Shown one piece after another: positions 59,160-64,000 of a stretch of DNA of 64,000 bases; the stretch's first letter is position 1; each line of letters starts with the position of its first letter. The notes under the pieces were generated by a model. It searched no databases and was not told where the DNA came from. It worked only from the letters and a program-made list of their open reading frames with translations. Where the stretch lies: assembly GCA_037962975.1 (NCBI GenBank), contig CM075676.1, positions 92,698,001 through 92,762,000 on the forward strand, in the 5' to 3' direction. The stretch is from Clitoria ternatea. Its lineage: Eukaryota > Streptophyta > Magnoliopsida > Fabales > Fabaceae. Made by a program: the position numbers and the translations under genes.

Positions 59160-59349
59160 TGTTATGAAATAAACTAGAAATTATGAAGGAAGAAGAATTA
59201 TGGAGGAAGAGAAATTTGAAGAGAGAAATGAGAGAATAGAAATGAAGTAGTATTGTGTTAATGAGTGAAGGGGGTATTTATAGGAGGTGAGAGGGGGACA
59301 TTTATAAATATCAAAACTTTAGGGGGGACATCCATAATTATTCATAATA
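59160..59349 (-). repeat. 5' LTR of the copia element
   Basis: 190 bp, read as identical to the 3' LTR. Contains the TATA box and a CT-rich segment downstream of it. Confidence 0.95.
59275..59282 (-). promoter_or_regulatory. TATA box of the copia 5' LTR
   Basis: Coding-strand CCTATAAATACCCC, followed about 30 bases later by ATTAACACAATAC, a plausible transcription start area. Confidence 0.75.
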
Positions 59350-59354
59350 GTATC

Positions 59355-62300
59355 AATCAATATAAATGATTTTTTTACATAATAATTTAGAGTGTGTGTT
59401 CTTTAAAAACGTGGAAGACATAAGATAAAGGCTAATTACGATTTTGATGATCCTTAAAGTTTTACCTAAATTTTGTTATACTTCAGTAATTTAGAAAGTT
59501 TTAATTTGGTCTTAAAATTTTGGTTTTGTCTTTTCTGCAATAATGGCCAGCGTACTTTTTGCAACGCCTACTAGCATACTTAATGGTGATGGTTTCGTAT
59601 ATGGTACAATTGTTTTCCCTTATATCACAAACGTTAAGACAATCATAATGTTTTGTGTCCTAACTCCTACGAGAAACTATCATCAAATTCGCCAATGCAT
59701 GATGGGAAAAAAAAAATACCCCCTTCCATCCTGTTTCTATTCTTATTTATAAGATCACAAAAAAAGAGTTTAAATCAGCATTTAATGTTTTTTATATTTA
59801 TATTTATTTTGAAAAAATAGAATTTAAATTTAAATAAAATTAAAATTAAAATATCCCAATAAATTTTTCCTACTGTATATGTGTATACATAACATATAGC
59901 TCACTGTATCGATTCAGTCACTATACTACTCGATAGCGTAATTTTCCGTGCGCATGTTTTTTTTCTTCCCTCATACGCTTAGAAGTATAAAGATATCAAT
60001 TTTCTCTCGATCTTCCAAAAATATTTCCAATCCTTTTGACAACTTGTTTGAATTATTGTTACTTGGATTGGAAATTTACGCAATCGGCTGAATCAACAGA
60101 CAATTAACCGAAGTTAAGTAAACAAAAACAAAGCAGAACACAACAGAACAGTTACAGTTGGCAGGTATATATATGTAACAAGAATCAGTCGAGTTGGATA
60201 AGATCATAATTAGATCAAATTTGACTGATCAACTAACGTTTACTGGTGAAACTTGCTACGTAATTTTCTTTTCTCAAGACAAAATACATGTCACTTCTAA
60301 TGACTGTGACATAGCGCTCCTATATCAACTTATTATTATTAAAATAGAAGCGCCTTTCCTTTTCATCAACATATAGAAATTGATATCCACATCACGTAGA
60401 ATATGCAGGTAAATAGTACATAAAAAAATCAGATAAGATCAAGGATATAAAGATACAACATGAACAGAAGCAACCAAAGCAAATAATGATTAATATGAAT
60501 TACTCCTTTAATTTGACTGTGTGCAAATTAAAAGTAAGTGGGAAAATTATGAACTGTTAATCATTAATCTTTAAATCAACAACTATTGTAATATTTTTAT
60601 AAAATAAAACTGCATTTCAAATATTTTCTTTACATACTAATTAAATCCAAATTCTTAGTTTTTTTTTTTTTGGTGAAGGTAAATTCTAAGTTATTTGGGC
60701 AAACAATTAATAGCCAAGAACGACTTGAGTGCAAGTTGGCGTATATGAACAAAAGAAGTTGAGGCCATGATCTTTGTCAGCAAGCTTCTCAAGACTGCTA
60801 GCCGCAACATTAAGTCGACCAATAATGGGAACCTAAAGTTCCAACTTCCTGCATGTGCCCTCCTTAATTGTGTTGAATAGGAGACGATGTACTGTGACCA
60901 TTTCACATCAAATAACCTTTCGAGGTTTATTATGAATATTTGATATTATCACTATCAAGCATGTACTAATACCATACACAAGTGGAGATGTTATTGTGTC
61001 CATTAGTAGTACTTTCCATCACTATACTTAGAATCACTATACCCAATCCAATAATTCTTTCAAATTTAAACTTTATAACCTTTTTCGACTTAAAGGAAAT
61101 GATATAAGCTCCCGTATTATATGAAGTATTTTTATTTGATAAATATTGGTGATTAATATTTGTTAAAAATAGTAGGAGGGGAACCATCACAACTCTTTCT
61201 TCTCTTAACACATCTCCCAATAACTTTATATCTTAACCTATTATCGAGATCGACTCAAAGGGACACCTACCGAGTGCCCATAAATAAAGGTGTTTTAATT
61301 TTAGAAATTGTCATACTAGTAAAATAATGTTTAAAATTCTTGTCAAATTAAAGATCTAGAGGCGTGTGTGAATAATGCTGACATATACTTAGTTTCCTCC
61401 AACAAAATTCTTGGAAAGAAGATAGAGAAAAAGAGGTAAACGATAAGAGAAAAAGATGGACAAGCAATTTTATCGACAACACTCGGTTATTGAGCATTGA
61501 TTGGGTCTTTGGGCTATAGTTTGAGCAAAACAAATATTGTGTTCTTCAATGACTTAATCATAAACAAAAATAAACAGAGTACTTTAACAATTTGAATTTA
61601 ATTGACTAAAACACTCTTAAGGGTTTCGTTTCATCCTAGTTATTGAACTTGTAATCTATGAAGCTAATAATGAATCATGCTTAATTAAGTTTCTCTTAGG
61701 TGCATCTCTCCCTAAGGTCCAATTATTCCCATGAAATTAATTAATTATTTTAAGGTTTTCACAACTCCTTATTAGAAGTTAATAAAATCTAGCACAAGAT
61801 ACAAAATAAGTATAAACATGAAATAAAAGAATCATAGCTATAAAGTTATCTAATGAGACTACTCTTACATCTCTAAGAGTAAAAATAATTACTTACAAAT
61901 GGTGGAAGGTAACAGAGAAATTTGTAACACTCACTATCATGAATGAGTAAAACGGAAAAGGAAACTAAAACAATAATGAATACCTAGTGGAAGGAGATGA
62001 GATAAAAGTGTCTCCTTGCGATCCCTTAAAGTACTATATGAATAACACCAAAACTAGGATCATTATCTAGAATTCTAAAACTAACTCAAACTTATAACTA
62101 GGTTTGAAAACCTGACTAAAATGCCTAATAACTTTTAAAAGCTAATACAAATTGGGTTTGAAAGGGGATAAAGTATTGTCAAGTGTAACTCCACGACATA
62201 GGCATGCGCCCATGACCTAGTTATGGAGTCCTCTTCAAACTGTGGATAGCTCTTGATGGTCCATTGGGCTTAAATTAGCTTATTTTGACTCTTCTTAGAC

Positions 62301-64000
62301 TCTCCTTGACCCTTGCCTTTCTATTTAGGATGAAATATTGCCTTTTCACCTAAAAACACAAAAAAAAATGCATAGATGGGTCAAAACAAAAAATATTGGA
62401 AAACTGAAAAAAAAACAAAACAATTCTTTAGATTTTAACTAAGTTCCTAACTAAATATGACTAAAAAATAATGTATTTGGGAGTCTTATAACTTCATCGA
62501 CCAAAATTCTAGTTGAAAGTAACACAGGTTCACACTAAATCAGGGTTGAATAATGCGATTAAAACTTTGGCAAAAAAAAATTTCACAAAGACAACTATTT
62601 AAATACATGTCTATGTTTTCTTAAATATTTAGTTGGAAAACAAAACAATTTAACAAGCGGTTCAGAGTTTTCACAAACTTTGAGATAAAAGATAAGGAAA
62701 TAATACCATTAACAAAAATAATAAAAAAAGATAACATACAAGCAGATATATATTGTATTAGTTTACCTCTTAACCTAGGTTATGTATAGTCTCTATTCAA
62801 GCCAACAAGAGTTTGCATTAACTAATCATGAAGCAAAGTGCAACCCATACTTTCTTACAAAAATCCTAAGTATTCTTTCACAATATAGCCTTTCCAGACC
62901 AACAACCCAAGTATTCTTTCTTGACCATGCCTTTTTAGGCTCTTACAACTTCACAAAAAAAAGTAAACGATTCATAAGTCTTTAACAAAGACCTTAGGGA
63001 TGTTTGGGCCTATAACAACCAAACCGATTGTTCAAGATATGAAAAAAAAGTAAAACCTTTAGCTTATTTTACAAGAAAAAAATCAAAGTATTTTACACAG
63101 CTTGTAGAATGCATAGAGAGAATAGAAGTAGATTGTTAAGGCCCTTTGCATTCTTGAAGATCTTCTTTATATAGGTTTTCTTTGTGATAGACATTGTGAG
63201 ATAAAGAGTCTTTTATCTAATGACGACTTAATATATGTGCAAAGTTGTTGGGATGATTTGAGAAACATACTTAGTCTATGTTAATATGTGAATGTCTTGA
63301 TTGTCTGACTTTTCATTTTGATATATGGAGAGTTCTCCTTTGTATAGACAGTCTAGTCGAAGCTATATGATTAGATAGATAGTTTGTTTCAAGTCAGAAT
63401 AGTTATAAGTTAAGTGTGGAAGCATAAGTTTTGACTTGTGACTTATATTTACTGTCTTCATCAAGAGTGTAAGTTGAATGAGAACGTTTGAGTTGAGTAA
63501 ACCTTCAGACATCTGCTTAAGAATTTTTGTTCGTTGGCATATGGTTTGTATATATTAGTATATTAAATAGTATAATGCTTTTATCATGATGAAAACTTTT
63601 AAGGAGTCCTAAAAACTTCTATGTTTTTTCAGGACTTAACACTAACCAGTTATAATTAGAATTACTTATTAAAATATCAAAACTGAGCTATCATCTTCCA
63701 TCTACGTCAACACCACAACCATATAAGAGACAAGTTTTACTTCCCTTCTTTTTAAATCTTCAGCTAGGTTTAGTATGGAGAATAAAAATATAGATTCACA
63801 GTTATGCTTGTTCGATTTTTCTTTTTGATTTTCTAATGTCAAATTGATGATTTTTGTAAATTGCAAATATATAAAAATTTCAATTTCAATGAAATTATGA
63901 TACAAGTATATACCCAGGGAGTGAATTTTTTAAACATTATCCCATTGCCTTATAACATATACCATTGTTAGATCACTTTATTGTATCATTCTACTACTAA
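59355..64000. other. Gene-free, repeat-derived DNA
   Basis: No intact gene recognised. A minus-strand frame at 60691-60906 (71 codons, starting MKWSQYIVSY) looks somewhat protein-like, but I do not recognise it and it lacks neighbouring exons. The stretch 61540-63540 has moderate complexity typical of old LTR-element DNA, without visible ends. Confidence 0.4.
61247..61385 (+). repeat. Fragment related to the 33-40 kb array unit
   Basis: CCCATAAATAAAGGTGTTTTAATTTTAGAAATTGTCAT is similar to the unit start near 35550 (CCCATAAATAAAAAAGTCTC, then AATTTTAGAAG). Following words (GATCTAGAGGCGTGTG, AATAATG.TGAC) also align. It supports the array unit being derived from a dispersed element. Confidence 0.5.

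Larger units (their letters stand above)
53127..59349 (-). mobile_element. Complete, very young Ty1-copia LTR retrotransposon
   Basis: Two 190-bp LTRs that I read as identical base for base (53127-53316 and 59160-59349), flanked by GTATC at 53122-53126 and 59350-59354. The coding strand is minus: 5' LTR at the right, primer site 59146-59159, a long leader, gag (58123-57089), pol (56966-53460), polypurine tract 53317-53325, 3' LTR at the left. Both frames are open over their full length. Identical LTRs and intact frames point to a recent insertion. The leader (about 1.0 kb) is long for the class and holds tandem repeats and a hairpin array. Confidence 0.97.

Noticed and set aside
60691..60906. 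Minus-strand frame of 71 codons that looks protein-like
   Set aside because: No family recognised, no adjoining exon and no flanking signals, so it is only mentioned, not called.
1..64000. CRISPR arrays, bacterial operons or phage genes
   Set aside because: The window is plant nuclear DNA with spliced genes and plant transposons. The regular repeats seen are subterminal, minisatellite or leader repeats without a spacer structure.

Overview
The window looks like plant nuclear DNA, very probably from a legume and plausibly a soybean relative. The evidence is the AT-rich background, intron-containing plant genes (a chloroplast NDH assembly factor and a PLATZ zinc-binding factor), CACTA transposons, a Cassandra TRIM carrying 5S rRNA-like sequence, and a Ty1-copia element. 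The species is an inference. No alignment or database search was run. Genes are sparse and most recognisable sequence is mobile DNA.

Layout. 1-2.1 kb: two tandem foldback MITE-like units around a (TA)n tract. 2,108-11,115: a complete CACTA (En/Spm) transposon with a perfect AAT target duplication, 24-bp terminal inverted repeats, arrays of hairpin-like subterminal repeats, an uninterrupted 1,059-codon TNP2 transposase and a 13-exon second gene ending in a Ulp1-like cysteine protease, broken by one in-frame TAG. 11-16 kb: gene-free, with a 414-bp Harbinger/Tourist-like MITE. 16.0-17.9 kb: CRR6 on the minus strand, four clean exons. 18-23 kb: gene-free and repeat-derived.

23.2-29.8 kb: a second, decayed CACTA element whose remains of a Ulp1-like gene are split by a 1.8-kb solo LTR, and which also hosts an aberrant Cassandra with a third, inverted partial LTR. 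33.0-40.4 kb: a higher-order tandem array alternating about 0.95 kb of AT-rich DNA with blocks of a 7-bp minisatellite (TGTTACC); its long open frames are artefacts. 42.1-43.5 kb: a PLATZ gene whose first coding exon holds only the ATG. 49.8-51.8 kb: a frameshifted, 5'-truncated pseudogene of a plant multi-spanning membrane protein. 52.2-52.5 kb: a small serine-rich protein gene. 53,127-59,349: a very young Ty1-copia element (190-bp LTRs that I read as identical, GTATC target duplication) on the minus strand, with intact gag and pol frames. 59.4-64 kb: gene-free, repeat-derived.

The most interesting signals are in the mobile elements. The copia leader carries an array of short hairpins, four sharing the same pentaloop while their stems change in a compensating way. 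Its primer-binding site matches the anticodon arm of tRNA-Ile, with C opposite the wobble position, as expected if a 5' half-tRNA containing inosine primes reverse transcription. The Cassandra insertion is bounded at both ends by U3-type termini inside one target duplication. The CACTA element appears one codon away from having two intact genes.
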